A DNA stretch of 64,000 nucleotides from Paraburkholderia aromaticivorans (lineage in GTDB: Bacteria > Pseudomonadota > Gammaproteobacteria > Burkholderiales > Burkholderiaceae), in the NCBI RefSeq assembly GCF_012689525.1, contig NZ_CP051516.1, forward strand, positions 2,790,001 to 2,854,000, given 5' to 3'. Position numbers and translations under genes: made by a program. A model generated the notes under the pieces. It made no database searches and was not told the origin of the DNA. It was given only the letters and a program-made list of their open reading frames with translations. Below, one piece after another: positions 47,075 to 60,797 of the stretch. The stretch's first letter is position 1, and each line of letters opens with the position of its first letter.

Positions 47075-47884
47075 ATGGCTATTACGCTCAAAAACGAACA
47101 CGATATCGCGCAGATGCGCGTCGCCTGCAAACTGGCAAGCGAAGTGCTCGACTACATCACCCCGTTCGTCACCGCCGGCATCACGACCGGCGAACTCGAC
47201 CGTCTGTGCCACGAATACATGCTGAAGGAACAGGGCACGGTTCCGGCACCGCTGAATTACCAGCCGCCAGGCTACCCGCCCTATCCGAAGGCCACCTGTA
47301 TTTCGGTCAACGACGTGATCTGCCACGGCATTCCCGGCGACAAGACGCTGAAGAACGGCGACGCGCTCAATATCGACGTCACCGTCATCAAGGAAGGCTA
47401 TTTCGGCGACACCAGCCGCATGTTCATCGTCGGTGAAGGCTCGATCATGGCGAAGCGGCTCGTCCAGACCACCTTTGAATGCATGTGGGTCGGCATCGAC
47501 CAGGTGCGCCCGGGCGCGCATCTCGGCGACATCGGCTACGCGATCCAGAAGCATGCGGAAGGCCAGGGCTACAGCGTGGTGCGCGAATACTGCGGCCACG
47601 GCATCGGCACGGTATTCCACGAAGACCCGCAGATCCTGCATTACGGCCGTCCCGGCACCGGGCTCGAACTGCAAACCGGCATGATCTTCACGATCGAACC
47701 GATGATCAACGCCGGCCGCCGCGACATCCGCACCATGCCGGACCAGTGGACCGTCAAGACCAAGGACCGCAGCCTGTCGGCGCAGTGGGAACATACCATC
47801 CTCGTCACCGAAACCGGCTACGACGTGCTGACCGTGTCCGCCGGCACGCCCGCGCGTCCGCCGGTCGTCGCGGCCACGGCCTGA
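47075..47884 (+). CDS. map: Methionine aminopeptidase
   Basis: A 269-residue type I MetAP. Metal ligands are in NIDVTVIKEGYFGDTSRMF (two Asp), GHGIGTVFHEDP (His), MIFTIEPM (Glu) and the C-terminal WEHTILVTETG (Glu). It removes the initiator methionine after deformylation; the deformylase def is in the same window. It is divergent from rpsB and 30 bp upstream of glnD. Confidence 0.97.
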   Translation: MAITLKNEHDIAQMRVACKLASEVLDYITPFVTAGITTGELDRLCHEYMLKEQGTVPAPLNYQPPGYPPYPKATCISVNDVICHGIPGDKTLKNGDALNIDVTVIKEGYFGDTSRMFIVGEGSIMAKRLVQTTFECMWVGIDQVRPGAHLGDIGYAIQKHAEGQGYSVVREYCGHGIGTVFHEDPQILHYGRPGTGLELQTGMIFTIEPMINAGRRDIRTMPDQWTVKTKDRSLSAQWEHTILVTETGYDVLTVSAGTPARPPVVAATA

Positions 47885-47914
47885 CCGACTTCCCACCTCT
47901 CCGCCTCCCTGCCA

Positions 47915-50494
47915 ATGAGTAGTGTTCCAGCCGTCGCCCAATCCCCTGCCACGTCGCTCAAGGCGGAGTACAAAGTGGCCAAAGCCCAACTGCTGGAACG
48001 CTTCAAGACGGCCACCAACGTCGACGCTTTGATGGCCTCCTTGGCGCGCGCTACCGACGACTCCCTGCGCGCGGCCTGGAACACCTGCGAACTGCCGGCC
48101 GAGTTGGCGCTAGTGGCCGTGGGCGGCTACGGGCGTGGCGAACTGGCGCCGCATTCCGACATCGACATTCTGGTCCTGCTGCCCGACGCGCCGATCGAGC
48201 ATCTTGAAGCGCGCATCGAACGCCTTATCAGCCTCGCCTGGGATTTGGGGCTGGAGCTCGGCAGCAGTGTGCGCAGCGTGTCGCAATGCCTCGAAGAAGC
48301 CGCCAACGACGTCACGGTGCGCACCTCGCTGCTCGAGGCGCGGCGCATTACCGGCAGCGCCGAGCTATTCGACGACTTCGCGAAGCGTTACCGCGAAGCG
48401 CTCGACCCGAAAGCCTTCTTCCAGGCCAAAGTCCTGGAAATGCGCCAGCGCCACGCGAAGTTCCAGGACACGCCCTACTCGCTCGAACCCAATATCAAGG
48501 AAAGCCCGGGCGGCCTGCGCGATTTGCAACTGATCCTGTGGATCACCCAGGCGGCCGGATTCGGCAGCAGCTGGCGTGAACTCGAAGCGCGCGGCCTGAT
48601 CACGGAGCGTGAGGCGCGCGAACTGCGCCGTAACGAGAGTTTCCTGAAGGCGTTGCGCGCCCGGCTGCATGTGACCGCCGGACGTCGTCAGGACATCATG
48701 GTGTTCGACCTGCAAACGGCGGTGGCCGAAAGTTTCGGCTACAAGCCCACCGCCACCAAGCGCGCGAGCGAACAGCTCATGCGCCGCTATTACTGGTCCG
48801 CCAAGGCGGTCACGCAGCTCGCTACGATCCTGATCCAGAACATCGAAGCGCAGCTCTTCCCCAGCACGAGCGGCATCACGCGCGTGCTGTCGGAGCGCTT
48901 CGTCGAAAAGCAGGGCATGCTGGAAATCGCCAGCGACGACGTGTTCCAGCGCGAGCCGAACGCGATCCTCGAAGCCTTCCTGCTGTACGAACAGACGCCC
49001 GGCGTGAAGGGCCTGTCGGCGCGCACGCTGCGCGCGATCTACAACGCCCGCGACGTGATGGACCAGCACTGGCGGCGCGATCCGGAAAACGGGCGCCTTT
49101 TCATGGCCATCCTGAAGCAGCCGGCCGGCATCACCCACGCGCTGCGTTTGATGAACCAGACGAGCGTGCTCGGGCGTTATCTGCTGAACTTCCGGCGCAT
49201 CGTCGGACAGATGCAGCACGATCTGTATCACGTCTACACCGTCGACCAGCACATCCTGATGGTGCTGCGCAATCTGCGCCGCTTCGCGGTGGCCGAACAC
49301 GCGCACGAATATCCGTTCTGCAGCCAGTTGATCGCCAACTTCGACCGGCCGTGGGTGCTGTACGTGGCGGCGCTGTTTCACGACATCGCCAAAGGCCGCG
49401 GCGGCGACCATTCCACGCTGGGCATGGCCGACGCGCGGCGCTTCTGCCGCAATCACGGCATCGAGGGCGAGGACGGCGAACTGGTCGTGTGGCTGGTCCA
49501 GCAACATCTGACCATGAGCCAGGTCGCGCAAAAGCAGGACACGAGCGATCCGGAGGTCATCAAGCGGTTCGCCGAACTGGTCGGCACCGAACGGCGCCTC
49601 ACGGCGCTCTATCTGCTGACCGTAGCCGACATTCGCGGCACCAGCCCGAAAGTCTGGAACACGTGGAAAGGCAAGCTGCTGGAAGACCTGTACCGCGCCA
49701 CGCTCGCCGTGCTCGGCGGCGCGCGGCCGGATGCGCATTCGGAGCTGAAGTCGCGTCAGGAAGAAGCGCTCGCGCTGCTGCGCCTCGAAACCGTGCCGGA
49801 AGGCGCGCAGAAGGCGCTGTGGGACAAGCTCGACATCGGCTATTTCCTGCGTCACGACGCGGCGGATATCGCTTGGCAAACGCGTGTGCTGTACCGCCAC
49901 GTGGAAACACCCACGCCGATCGTTCGAGCCCGTCCGTCGCCGATCGGCGAGGCGCTCCAGGTGCTGGTGTACGTGAAGGACCAGCCGGATCTGTTCGCCG
50001 GCATTTGCGCGTATTTCGACCGTAATGGCCTGTCGGTGCTCGATGCACGGGTCAGCACGACCCGTCACGGGTACGCGCTCGATAATTTCCTCGTCGCGCA
50101 TACCGAAGAAGACGTGCATTATCGCGATATTGCCAATCTGGTCGAACAGGAACTGACCGCCCGCCTCACCGGTGACGGCACCCTGCTTCCGGGACCGTCG
50201 AAAGGCCGTTTGTCGCGGCTGTCGCGGACCTTCCCTGTGACCCCGCGCGTCGATCTTCGGGCCGACGAGCGCGGCCAATATTACATCCTGTCCGTGTCGG
50301 CGAACGACCGGCCAGGCCTTCTTTATTCGATCGCGCGTGTGCTGGCCGAGCATCGGGTCGGCGTCGCTTCGGCGCGGATCAATACGCTCGGCGAACGCGT
50401 CGAAGACGTGTTCCTGCTGGATGGACACGGTCTGTCGGACAGCCGCCTGCAAATTCAGGTCGAGACCGAACTGCTGCGCGCGATCGCAGTGTGA
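47915..50494 (+). CDS. glnD: [Protein-PII] uridylyltransferase / uridylyl-removing enzyme
   Basis: An 859-residue GlnD. The nucleotidyltransferase motif is [21 protein letters not shown] (about residues 67-87). The HD hydrolase domain has [17 protein letters not shown]. Two C-terminal ACT domains follow, with [14 protein letters not shown] and [19 protein letters not shown]. It senses glutamine and uridylylates or deuridylylates PII, controlling nitrogen assimilation. The following gene starts six bases after its stop. Confidence 0.97.
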   Translation: MSSVPAVAQSPATSLKAEYKVAKAQLLERFKTATNVDALMASLARATDDSLRAAWNTCELPAELALVAVGGYGRGELAPHSDIDILVLLPDAPIEHLEARIERLISLAWDLGLELGSSVRSVSQCLEEAANDVTVRTSLLEARRITGSAELFDDFAKRYREALDPKAFFQAKVLEMRQRHAKFQDTPYSLEPNIKESPGGLRDLQLILWITQAAGFGSSWRELEARGLITEREARELRRNESFLKALRARLHVTAGRRQDIMVFDLQTAVAESFGYKPTATKRASEQLMRRYYWSAKAVTQLATILIQNIEAQLFPSTSGITRVLSERFVEKQGMLEIASDDVFQREPNAILEAFLLYEQTPGVKGLSARTLRAIYNARDVMDQHWRRDPENGRLFMAILKQPAGITHALRLMNQTSVLGRYLLNFRRIVGQMQHDLYHVYTVDQHILMVLRNLRRFAVAEHAHEYPFCSQLIANFDRPWVLYVAALFHDIAKGRGGDHSTLGMADARRFCRNHGIEGEDGELVVWLVQQHLTMSQVAQKQDTSDPEVIKRFAELVGTERRLTALYLLTVADIRGTSPKVWNTWKGKLLEDLYRATLAVLGGARPDAHSELKSRQEEALALLRLETVPEGAQKALWDKLDIGYFLRHDAADIAWQTRVLYRHVETPTPIVRARPSPIGEALQVLVYVKDQPDLFAGICAYFDRNGLSVLDARVSTTRHGYALDNFLVAHTEEDVHYRDIANLVEQELTARLTGDGTLLPGPSKGRLSRLSRTFPVTPRVDLRADERGQYYILSVSANDRPGLLYSIARVLAEHRVGVASARINTLGERVEDVFLLDGHGLSDSRLQIQVETELLRAIAV

Positions 50495-50500
50495 GATTTC

Positions 50501-52828
50501 ATGCGAGTCAAATTAACAGCCAAGCACCCGCGGCCGGCTTCGTCCGAACGCGCCCCTGTCCGTACCGGCAGCACGTCGGCGCGTAAGCCGACGCGCCCGG
50601 CAGGACCCAGGCCGGCGACGCCGGCACCTGGCGGGGCGCGGGGTGAACGCGCTGGCGCGGCCGGCGGCGGTAAGCGGCCGGCGGCCGCTGGTAAGCCGGC
50701 CGGTGCCGGCGCGCGTCCTGCGCGTCCTGCAAGGCCCGAAGGGTCGTTTTCGCGCGAGCGGGACGCCGGTGGCGCGCAGCGCGCGGCGTCGGATCGACCA
50801 CCGCGTCGCGAGGGCGCAGGTGGTGCGCCGCGCGCGGCGTCAGATCGACCGCCGCGTCGTGAGGGCACGGGTGGTGCACCGCGTCGTTTCGAAGGCGGCG
50901 GCGATCGTGCTCCGCGTCGGGATGATGGCGAGCGCGCGCCGCGCCGGTTTGAAGGCGGCGGTGATCGTAGCGAACGGGCGCTGCGCAGGGCTGACGGTGA
51001 ACGGGCGCCGCGCCAGTTTGAAGGTAGCGGCGACCGCGCCCCGCGTCGGGACGCTGCGGAACGCGCGCCGCGTCGATTTGAAGGTGGCACGGATCGCAGC
51101 GAACGCGCGCCGCGCAGAGCGGATGGCGAGCGCAGCCAAGGCGCGCCGCGTCGGTTTGAAGGTGGTGGTGACCGTACGGGTAGCGCGCCGCGCCGTTTTG
51201 AAGGCGCAGGCGATCGCGGCGAACGGGCTCCGCGTCGGTTTGAGGGCGGTGCTGATCGCACCGATCGTGCGCCACGCCGTTTTGAAGGAGCAGGCGATCG
51301 AGCCGAACGCGCTCCGCGTCGCTTTGAAGGCACTTCAGACCGCGGCGAGCGCGCCCCGCGCCGTTTCGAAGGCACCGCCGACCGCGGTGATCGCGCGCCG
51401 CGTCGTGAAACCGGTGACCGAGCCGAACGCGCGCCCCGCCGCTTCGAAGCCAGCACGGATCGCAGCGAACGCCCGCCGCGCAGCGTCGGCGATCGCACCC
51501 CGCGCCGCGACGACGGCGAACGCCGTCCGTTCAGCGGCGCGCGCCCGGGCGCAGGCCGTCCGTCGGAAGGCGGTCCGCGTGGCGAGCGTCCGGAACGCCG
51601 TGAACGCGACGCATCCGACCGCCCGCGTTTCAACAGCGACCGTGGCGCACCGCAAGACCGCCGCGGCGGCGAGCGTGGGCCACGCAGCGATAGCGCGCCG
51701 CGCCGTTTTGAAGGCGAGCGTGGTACATCGGACCGTGGCGAACGCAGCAGCTTCGCCAAGCCCGCCAAAGCCGGATACAGCGACCGCGCGGACCGTCCGG
51801 CAAGCGCTCCGCGCGACGAGCGCGGCGAACGCGCCCCGGCCAAACGCGAATTCGGCGACCGTCCGGCGCGCAGTGCTGACCGCACTGAACGTACCGACCG
51901 TGGCGAGCGCCCGGCCCGCAGCTTCGACAAGACGCTGCCGGCCGCCGGCCGCCGTTTCGGCGACGACCGCCCCGCGCGTGCCGACAAGCCGCGCGGCGCG
52001 CCCCGAGCCGAGCGCGACAGCGAAATCGATGCCGCTCCGCGCACGCCGCGTCGCGACTACGAAGACGCGCCAGGCACGCTGCGCCTGTCCAAGCTGATGT
52101 CCGAACTCGGCATGTGCTCACGCCGCGAAGCCGACGAGTGGATCGAAAAAGGCTGGGTGCTGGTGGACGGCGAGCGCATCGACACGCTCGGCACCAAGGT
52201 CCGTCCGGACCAGCGCATTGAAATCGACCCCGCCGCCGAGGCCGCGCAATCGAGCCTGGTGACGGTGCTGATCCATAAGACGGTGGGTCTAGTCTCAGGT
52301 CAGGCGGAAGACGGCTATCAGCCGGCCATCACGCTGGTCACGCCGGAGAATCGCTGGGAAGGCGATCACTCGGACATCCGCTTCTCCGTCGCGCATTTGC
52401 GCCAGCTCGCGCCGGCTGGCCGTCTGGACATCGATTCGACGGGCCTGCTGGTGCTGACGCAAGACGGCCGGATTGCCAAGCAACTGATCGGCGGTCATTC
52501 GGAGATCGACAAGGAGTATCTGGTGCGCGTGGCATTCGGCGAGCACACCACCGACGTCGAAAACCACTTCCCGCCGGAGAGTCTGGCGCTGCTGTGCCAC
52601 GGCCTGTCGCTCGACGACGTGCCGCTGAAACCCGCGCAAGTGAACTGGCAGAACGGCGAGCAATTGCGTTTCGTGCTGCGCGAAGGCAAGAAGCGCCAGA
52701 TTCGCCGCATGTGCGAACTGGTCGGCCTCGAAGTGATCGGCCTGAAGCGCGTGCGCATGGGCCGAGTGATGCTGGGCGCGCTGCCGCCGGGCCAATGGCG
52801 TTATCTGTCGCCGGACGAGTCGTTCTGA
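50501..52828 (+). CDS. Pseudouridine synthase (RsuA/RluB/RluF family) with long Arg/Gly/Glu repeat extension
   Basis: A 775-residue protein whose catalytic part is only the last ~255 residues. It has an S4 RNA-binding domain ([21 protein letters not shown], from about residue 527) and the synthase domain with the catalytic aspartate in [18 protein letters not shown] and the end motif [17 protein letters not shown]. The GRLDxDS form is closest to RluF. The first ~520 residues are low complexity, built from 14-15-residue units like [14 protein letters not shown]. They are strongly basic/acidic mixed and surely disordered. The start ATG 50501 is fixed by proximity to glnD. It modifies 23S rRNA uridine (by family). 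Confidence 0.9.
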   Translation: MRVKLTAKHPRPASSERAPVRTGSTSARKPTRPAGPRPATPAPGGARGERAGAAGGGKRPAAAGKPAGAGARPARPARPEGSFSRERDAGGAQRAASDRPPRREGAGGAPRAASDRPPRREGTGGAPRRFEGGGDRAPRRDDGERAPRRFEGGGDRSERALRRADGERAPRQFEGSGDRAPRRDAAERAPRRFEGGTDRSERAPRRADGERSQGAPRRFEGGGDRTGSAPRRFEGAGDRGERAPRRFEGGADRTDRAPRRFEGAGDRAERAPRRFEGTSDRGERAPRRFEGTADRGDRAPRRETGDRAERAPRRFEASTDRSERPPRSVGDRTPRRDDGERRPFSGARPGAGRPSEGGPRGERPERRERDASDRPRFNSDRGAPQDRRGGERGPRSDSAPRRFEGERGTSDRGERSSFAKPAKAGYSDRADRPASAPRDERGERAPAKREFGDRPARSADRTERTDRGERPARSFDKTLPAAGRRFGDDRPARADKPRGAPRAERDSEIDAAPRTPRRDYEDAPGTLRLSKLMSELGMCSRREADEWIEKGWVLVDGERIDTLGTKVRPDQRIEIDPAAEAAQSSLVTVLIHKTVGLVSGQAEDGYQPAITLVTPENRWEGDHSDIRFSVAHLRQLAPAGRLDIDSTGLLVLTQDGRIAKQLIGGHSEIDKEYLVRVAFGEHTTDVENHFPPESLALLCHGLSLDDVPLKPAQVNWQNGEQLRFVLREGKKRQIRRMCELVGLEVIGLKRVRMGRVMLGALPPGQWRYLSPDESF

Positions 52829-52863
52829 AGCCGGGCGCCTGACAGACTGACGCCTCAACAAAA

Positions 52864-52890
52864 AACCCACGCAATCGCGTGGGTTTTTTT
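52864..52890. terminator. Bidirectional terminator between the pseudouridine synthase gene and def
   Basis: The stem CCCACGC / GCGTGGG with a 4-base loop is flanked by A-rich sequence upstream and seven T downstream. It lies between two convergent genes. Confidence 0.88.
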
Positions 52891-52945
52891 ATCCCTGCGC
52901 CAAGCCGAAGATGCCAGCGCAGTGACCGAAGCAGCACAAGCCGCT

Positions 52946-55602
<2,657 letters not shown>

Positions 55603-55683
55603 TTACATCGGCCGAATGGCCAGTTTCGGCGCGTCGCGCGTCCGCTCGGAAGCCAGGCATGAAGCCGCCGCCTGAAACGACAA

Positions 55684-55704
55684 CGGCCGCACATCGTGCG
55701 GCCG
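55684..55704 (-). terminator. Hairpin between zipA and ligA, possible terminator
   Basis: A perfect 9-bp GC-rich stem CGGCCGCAC / GTGCGGCCG with a 3-base loop, followed on the minus strand by TTGTCGTTTC. The U-tract is poor, so termination may be partial. Confidence 0.55.
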
Positions 55705-55732
55705 TCGGAGACAACGATAAAACGTAAAAATT

Positions 55733-57013
55733 TTACTGGCTGAACAAACGCCGCGTGGCCGGCGAGCCCGCCGGAATCCCCGCCTGTTCGAGCTTCGCGT
55801 AGAGCGTCATCAACTGCTTTTCGATGGCGAGCAGCGCGGTTTCCGGCAACGGACGACGGCCGTCGTCGACCACCCGCCCGCCGATGCGCTCGGCCAACGA
55901 TTTCGCGTAGTCGCACATCAGACGGAACGGCAGAATGTCTTCATCGGCCACCGGCACGTCGAGCACCAGCGTGATCATCTGGCCGCCCTTGTAGGTGAGG
56001 TCGTCGCGCAGGAAGTTGGTGTCGCCGAATTGCAGCATGAACACCGGGCTTTGCCGTGCGTCGAGCTTGACGAAACGCGTGCCGTCGCGCGAAAGCAGCA
56101 AGCCGTCTTGCGACGCGACCGCCTGCACGTAGTTGGCCGACCACGGCGCGCCGTCGGAAAGCACGTTGATCGACAACTGCGCGTCGCACTGCGCGGCGAA
56201 GCCGTCGAGTTCGCGCGCCATCGCGACCGTTTCGAGCATATCGGGAAATTCCGGCGAGGCATCCAGCGCGTCGGCAAACTGCTGCACGCCGGTCACGAAC
56301 TCGGAAAACTCCAGTTCGTTGAGCGCGCCACTGCGATTGGCCAGTTGCGCGGCCGCGCGCAGTTCTTCATAGCGCGCGCCGTTTTGCAGCAGTTCCCACG
56401 CGCCGCCGTCGAGCTTGCCCTCGATATGCACCGGCTTGCTGCCCGCGCGGCGCAGACGCTGCGCAAGCGGAATCACTTTGTCGCCCGCGACCGGGCCGTT
56501 CAAACGGATCGGCACGATACAGTCGATACGGCGATCGACGATAGCCGGCGGCGCCGACGAGATTGTCGTGGCGGCGGGCAGAATCGGTTCGACGGGTTCG
56601 CCGGCCTGGCGGGCTTGCGCGGCCTCGGCGCTCGCGTCGCGTTCGGCTTCAGCCACGCCCTCGGCTTCCGGATAGCCGTTCGGCGTGGTCGTCTCGGCCT
56701 GGATATCGGCCGCCGTGTCGAGCGGCGCCGTGCCGGCCGCCTGGCCGCCGAACGTCGGCTCGACGCGCGCCGCGGTGCTCGGCTCTGCCGCTTCAACGCC
56801 CACCACCGGCTCGCGGCGCGTGGTCGGCCGGGCCGGTTCGATGAACGGGCTCTGTTCCTCCTGATCGTCCCGCGCGAGATTGTCGGCGGTGTCGGCCGGC
56901 ATCGGCCGCGGCATCTTGCGGCGCACCTTCGCGCTCTGCCACGCGTTGTACACGACCACGCCCCCGACCACCACGGCACCCGCGCCGATCAAACCGAGTG
57001 TCAACTCGTCCAT
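55733..57013 (-). CDS. zipA: Cell division protein ZipA-like (FtsZ-binding C-terminal domain)
   Basis: A 426-residue protein started at ATG 57013 (MDELTLGLIGAGAVVVGGVVVYNAW). One N-terminal transmembrane segment (about residues 5-24) is followed by a short basic stretch. A long proline/alanine/glutamate-rich linker comes next (to about 190), then a C-terminal globular domain with WSANYVQAVASQDGLLLSRDG and LTLVLDVPVADE-like segments typical of ZipA. ZipA anchors FtsZ to the membrane. Its position between smc and ligA, as in other proteobacteria, supports the name even though ZipA sequences diverge strongly. Confidence 0.85.
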   Translation of the reverse strand: MDELTLGLIGAGAVVVGGVVVYNAWQSAKVRRKMPRPMPADTADNLARDDQEEQSPFIEPARPTTRREPVVGVEAAEPSTAARVEPTFGGQAAGTAPLDTAADIQAETTTPNGYPEAEGVAEAERDASAEAAQARQAGEPVEPILPAATTISSAPPAIVDRRIDCIVPIRLNGPVAGDKVIPLAQRLRRAGSKPVHIEGKLDGGAWELLQNGARYEELRAAAQLANRSGALNELEFSEFVTGVQQFADALDASPEFPDMLETVAMARELDGFAAQCDAQLSINVLSDGAPWSANYVQAVASQDGLLLSRDGTRFVKLDARQSPVFMLQFGDTNFLRDDLTYKGGQMITLVLDVPVADEDILPFRLMCDYAKSLAERIGGRVVDDGRRPLPETALLAIEKQLMTLYAKLEQAGIPAGSPATRRLFSQ

Positions 57014-57129
57014 GCATGCTCCATCAGCAATTCTTTTATCTGCGCGGCTCTGCGCCCGCTCCACGTGTCGCGCGACCACCGGCCGCTGCGCTGAACGCGG
57101 ACACCCGCGAGGCTCAATTCAAATCAAAC

Positions 57130-60100
57130 TCAAACGATATTCTGGGCGAAACCGGCGGCCGATTCCATGTCGACGGCAACGATCCGCGACACGCCCTGCT
57201 CCTGCATGGTCACACCGATCAACTGCTGCGCCATTTCCATCGCGATCTTGTTGTGCGAAATGAACAGGAACTGGGTTTTGTCCGACATCGCACGCACAAG
57301 GTTCGCGAAACGTTCCGTGTTGGCGTCGTCGAGCGGCGCGTCCACTTCGTCCAGCAGACAGAACGGCGCGGGATTCAACTGGAACATCGCGAACACCAGC
57401 GCGGTCGCCGTCAGCGCTTTTTCGCCGCCCGACAGCAGGTGAATCGTCGAATTCTTCTTGCCCGGCGGCTGCGCCATCACCTGCACGCCGGCGTCGAGAA
57501 TTTCGTCGCCGGTCATGATCAGCTTCGCCTGGCCGCCGCCGAACAGACGCGGGAACAGTTCGCCAAAATGATGGTTGACCTGGTCGAAGGTGCCTTGCAG
57601 GAGCGTGCGCGTTTCCGCGTCGATCTTGCGGATGGCGTCTTCGAGCGTTTCGATCGCGCTGTTCAGGTCGGTCGATTGCGCGTCGAGGAACGACTTGCGC
57701 TCGCTCGCCGCCTTCAGTTCGTCGAGCGCGGCCATGTTGACCGGACCGAGCGCGGTGATGGCGTTGTTGATGCGCGTGACTTCGCCCTGCAGGTACGACG
57801 GCTTCATGTCCGGCGTGAGCTTGGCCTGCAACTGCGCCTCGTCGACACCGGCCGCTGCCAGTTGCTCGATGAATTGCTCGCCGTTCAGGCGCGCCGCCTG
57901 TTCCTTCAACTGCAATTCGTTGATGCGGTCGCGCAGCGGCTGCAGCGCGCGCTCGGCGGTCAGACGCGTCTCGTCGGCGGCACGCAGCTTGGCGGTGAGA
58001 TCGTCCAGTTCGAGGCGCGCGGCGTGCAGCGCTTCTTCCTTGACGGCGCGAATATCGAGCGCGTCCTGCAGGCCGGTATGCGCGGTCTGTTGGTTGATGG
58101 TTTCCAGCTCGGCGCGCGCATCTTCCAGCGACGCCGCGACACGCTCGCTCTGCTCGTGCGCGACCTGAATGCTGCGCTTCAGCTCGTCGATGCGGTTCGC
58201 CATGTTGCGGGCGGCAAAGCGCGCGTCGGTGGCGGCACGGTCGAGATCGCGCGCCTGGCCGCGAGCGGCGGTGAGTTGTTCGTCGAGCGCCTCAAAGGCC
58301 AGTTGATGATCTTCGAAACGCGCCTGCAATTCGGCGAGTTCTCCGTCATGGCGCTCGAAGTTAGCTTCCGACTCCGCGCGCATGGCGCGCTGCTCTTCGA
58401 TCTGCGCGGTGATCTCACCGAGTTCCTCGTGGATCTGCGTGCTGCGCTGGGTGTAGCGCTCGTGCGCCTGCGTGAGCTTGAGCGCGTCCATTTGCAAGGC
58501 GTGCACGCGCTGCGTGGCGCGCTCCGCCTGCTGACGCACATCGGTCAAGACCTGGGCGGCTTGCGTGTGAGCGGCTTCAGCGCGGATCGCGGCGGCCTTC
58601 GCTTCGTCCGCGAGCAAGGCTTGCGCGCGAACTTGACGCGCCAGATTTTCGATTTCCTGCTGACGGGCCAGCATGCCGGCCTGCTCGGAATCGGCGGCAT
58701 ACAGTTGCACGCCAACGCGCGTCACCACATGCCCCGCCTTGACGACGAACGAGCCGCCTTCCGGCAATTGCGAGCGCATGGCGAGCGCCTGCTGCAGATC
58801 GTCGGCGACGAACGCGAGGCCGAGCCAGTCATTCAGAACCGCACGGATGCCCGCGTCGTCGATCCGCACGAGCGACAGCAGCGGCCGCAATGCAGGCGGC
58901 GTGGCGGCCGGCTGACCGGCTACCGGCGGCGCATAGAAAGCGAGCTTGGCGGGCGGCGCGTCGGTGGCGAATGCCTTGACCCAGTCGAGGTTCGACACTT
59001 CCAGCGCGGCGAGACGCTCGCGCAGCACGGCCTCGAGCGCGGCTTCCCAACCGGCTTCGACATGCAGCTTTTTCCACAGACGCGGCAGGCTGCCCAGTTC
59101 GTGCTTTTCGAGCCACGGCTGGATCTTGCCTTCGGTCTGGACGTTTTCCTGCAACTGCTTGAGCGCGGCAAGGCGCGCGTCGAGCTGATGAATCTGGGCG
59201 CTTTCCGCTTGCACGCGTTCCTGCGCGGTGCGGCGTTCGCCATCGAGGCGCGGCAGCGTTTCCTGCGCGTCGGACAGACGCGTTTGCGCGTCGTGCAGGA
59301 TCTCTTCGTGCTCGGCGAGCTGCATGCGCACGTCTTCGAGCTGCGCTTCGTCCGGGGCGTCGAGACCGCCCGCTTCCGACTTCAAACGCTCATGACGCGC
59401 CTGCAGTTGCTGCAATTGCTGATCGGCATTGCGCTGATGCGCGGCTTCGAGCTTGAGCGCCTGTTCGGTCTGCGCGATGCCGCCGCGTTCGGCGTTCAAC
59501 TCCGTTTGCGCATCGCGCCAGCGCGCTTCGAGCGCGGGCATCGCGTCGTGCTTGGCGGCGGCTTCGTCTTCGGCCAGCGCGGCTTTTTCTTCAGCGACGG
59601 CCAGTTGTTCTTCAGCGTCTTCGAGATCGTCTTGCGCTTTTTGCGCCTGCGACTGCCATTGCTCACGCTGCGCGTTCAGCGCGGCGATCTGCGCCTGCAC
59701 GCGATTGCGCGATTCGACGATGAACTTGATCTCGGCTTCGAGCCGGCTGACTTCCGAATTCGCCTCGTACAGCGCGCCTTGCGCGCCTTGCATCGCGTCG
59801 CTGGCGGAGTAATGCGCGACGCGCAGCGTTTCGAGTTGCGCTTCGACTTCACGCAGTTTCGCGGTATGCGCTTCGAGATCGATCTGAGCCTGTTCGATCG
59901 CGCGTTGCTGGCGTTCCTGCTCGCCGCCCGCTTCGTTCTTGCGCAACAGCCACAGGAGACGCTGCTTCTCTTCACCGTCGGACTGCAGTTCCTTGTAACG
60001 CGTGGCCACAACGGCCTGCGCTTCCAGTTTCTCCAGATTCGAACTGAGTTCCCGAACGATATCTTCGACCCGCGTCAGATTTTCCCGCGTGTCGTGCAGA

Positions 60101-60648
60101 CGGTTCTCAGTTTCGCGGCGGCGTTCCTTGTACTTCGACACGCCCGCGGCCTCTTCGAGGAACACGCGCAGCTCTTCCGGCTTCGCCTCGATCAGGCGCG
60201 CGATCATGCCCTGCCCGATGATCGCGTACGCGCGCGGCCCAAGGCCGGTGCCGAGGAAGATGTCCTGAATGTCGCGGCGGCGCGCCGGCAGATTGTTGAT
60301 GTAGTAGCTCGAGGTGCCGTCGCGCGTGAGCACGCGCTTCACGGCGATTTCGGCATACTGCCCCCACTGGCCGGCGGCACGGCCGTCGGCGTTGTCGAAC
60401 ACCAGTTCGACGCTGGCGCGGCTACCCGGCTTGCGCGCGGTCGAGCCATTGAAGATCACGTCCTGCATCGACTCGCCGCGCAGCTCGGAGGCGCGCGATT
60501 CGCCGAGCACCCAGCGCACGGCGTCGATGATGTTGGACTTGCCGCACCCGTTCGGTCCCACCACGCCGACTAACTGGCCCGGGACCTGGAAATGCGTGGG
60601 ATCGACGAATGACTTGAAGCCAGCGAGTTTGATCGAGGTCAGACGCAC
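57130..60648 (-). CDS. smc: Chromosome segregation protein SMC
   Basis: A 1172-residue SMC. The N-terminal Walker A loop is GPNGCGKSNIIDAVRWVLGE. Two long coiled coils (about residues 165-500 and 660-1000) flank the hinge (about 515-640). The C-terminal head has the signature LLSGGEKALTATALVFAMF and Walker B PFCLLDEVDAPLDDAN. SMC compacts and organises chromosomes with ScpA/ScpB, which are not here. It heads the smc-zipA-ligA-def series on the minus strand. Confidence 0.97.
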   Translation of the reverse strand: MRLTSIKLAGFKSFVDPTHFQVPGQLVGVVGPNGCGKSNIIDAVRWVLGESRASELRGESMQDVIFNGSTARKPGSRASVELVFDNADGRAAGQWGQYAEIAVKRVLTRDGTSSYYINNLPARRRDIQDIFLGTGLGPRAYAIIGQGMIARLIEAKPEELRVFLEEAAGVSKYKERRRETENRLHDTRENLTRVEDIVRELSSNLEKLEAQAVVATRYKELQSDGEEKQRLLWLLRKNEAGGEQERQQRAIEQAQIDLEAHTAKLREVEAQLETLRVAHYSASDAMQGAQGALYEANSEVSRLEAEIKFIVESRNRVQAQIAALNAQREQWQSQAQKAQDDLEDAEEQLAVAEEKAALAEDEAAAKHDAMPALEARWRDAQTELNAERGGIAQTEQALKLEAAHQRNADQQLQQLQARHERLKSEAGGLDAPDEAQLEDVRMQLAEHEEILHDAQTRLSDAQETLPRLDGERRTAQERVQAESAQIHQLDARLAALKQLQENVQTEGKIQPWLEKHELGSLPRLWKKLHVEAGWEAALEAVLRERLAALEVSNLDWVKAFATDAPPAKLAFYAPPVAGQPAATPPALRPLLSLVRIDDAGIRAVLNDWLGLAFVADDLQQALAMRSQLPEGGSFVVKAGHVVTRVGVQLYAADSEQAGMLARQQEIENLARQVRAQALLADEAKAAAIRAEAAHTQAAQVLTDVRQQAERATQRVHALQMDALKLTQAHERYTQRSTQIHEELGEITAQIEEQRAMRAESEANFERHDGELAELQARFEDHQLAFEALDEQLTAARGQARDLDRAATDARFAARNMANRIDELKRSIQVAHEQSERVAASLEDARAELETINQQTAHTGLQDALDIRAVKEEALHAARLELDDLTAKLRAADETRLTAERALQPLRDRINELQLKEQAARLNGEQFIEQLAAAGVDEAQLQAKLTPDMKPSYLQGEVTRINNAITALGPVNMAALDELKAASERKSFLDAQSTDLNSAIETLEDAIRKIDAETRTLLQGTFDQVNHHFGELFPRLFGGGQAKLIMTGDEILDAGVQVMAQPPGKKNSTIHLLSGGEKALTATALVFAMFQLNPAPFCLLDEVDAPLDDANTERFANLVRAMSDKTQFLFISHNKIAMEMAQQLIGVTMQEQGVSRIVAVDMESAAGFAQNIV

Positions 60649-60797
60649 GGCGATTTCGCTGTTTGAAAAGGGAAAAAAATAGGTGGCTCGTGAAGGCCGC
60701 GCCAGCCGTTCGCCGACAGAGCGACACGGCCCGCGAACCCTCGCGCCTCGGGTGCCGGCTTCATGCGTTGAGGCATGCGCCGGCTAATGAGGGGCAA

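Noticed and set aside
50455..52044. A 529-codon open frame on the minus strand rich in Ser/Arg/Pro
   Set aside because: It is the mirror of the GC-rich repeat extension of the pseudouridine synthase on the plus strand. The repeat makes several frames open at once; there is no start signal and no family resemblance.
56998..60573. A 1191-codon open frame on the plus strand
   Set aside because: It lies exactly opposite smc, which has all its motifs. Long antisense frames are common opposite GC-rich coding sequence.
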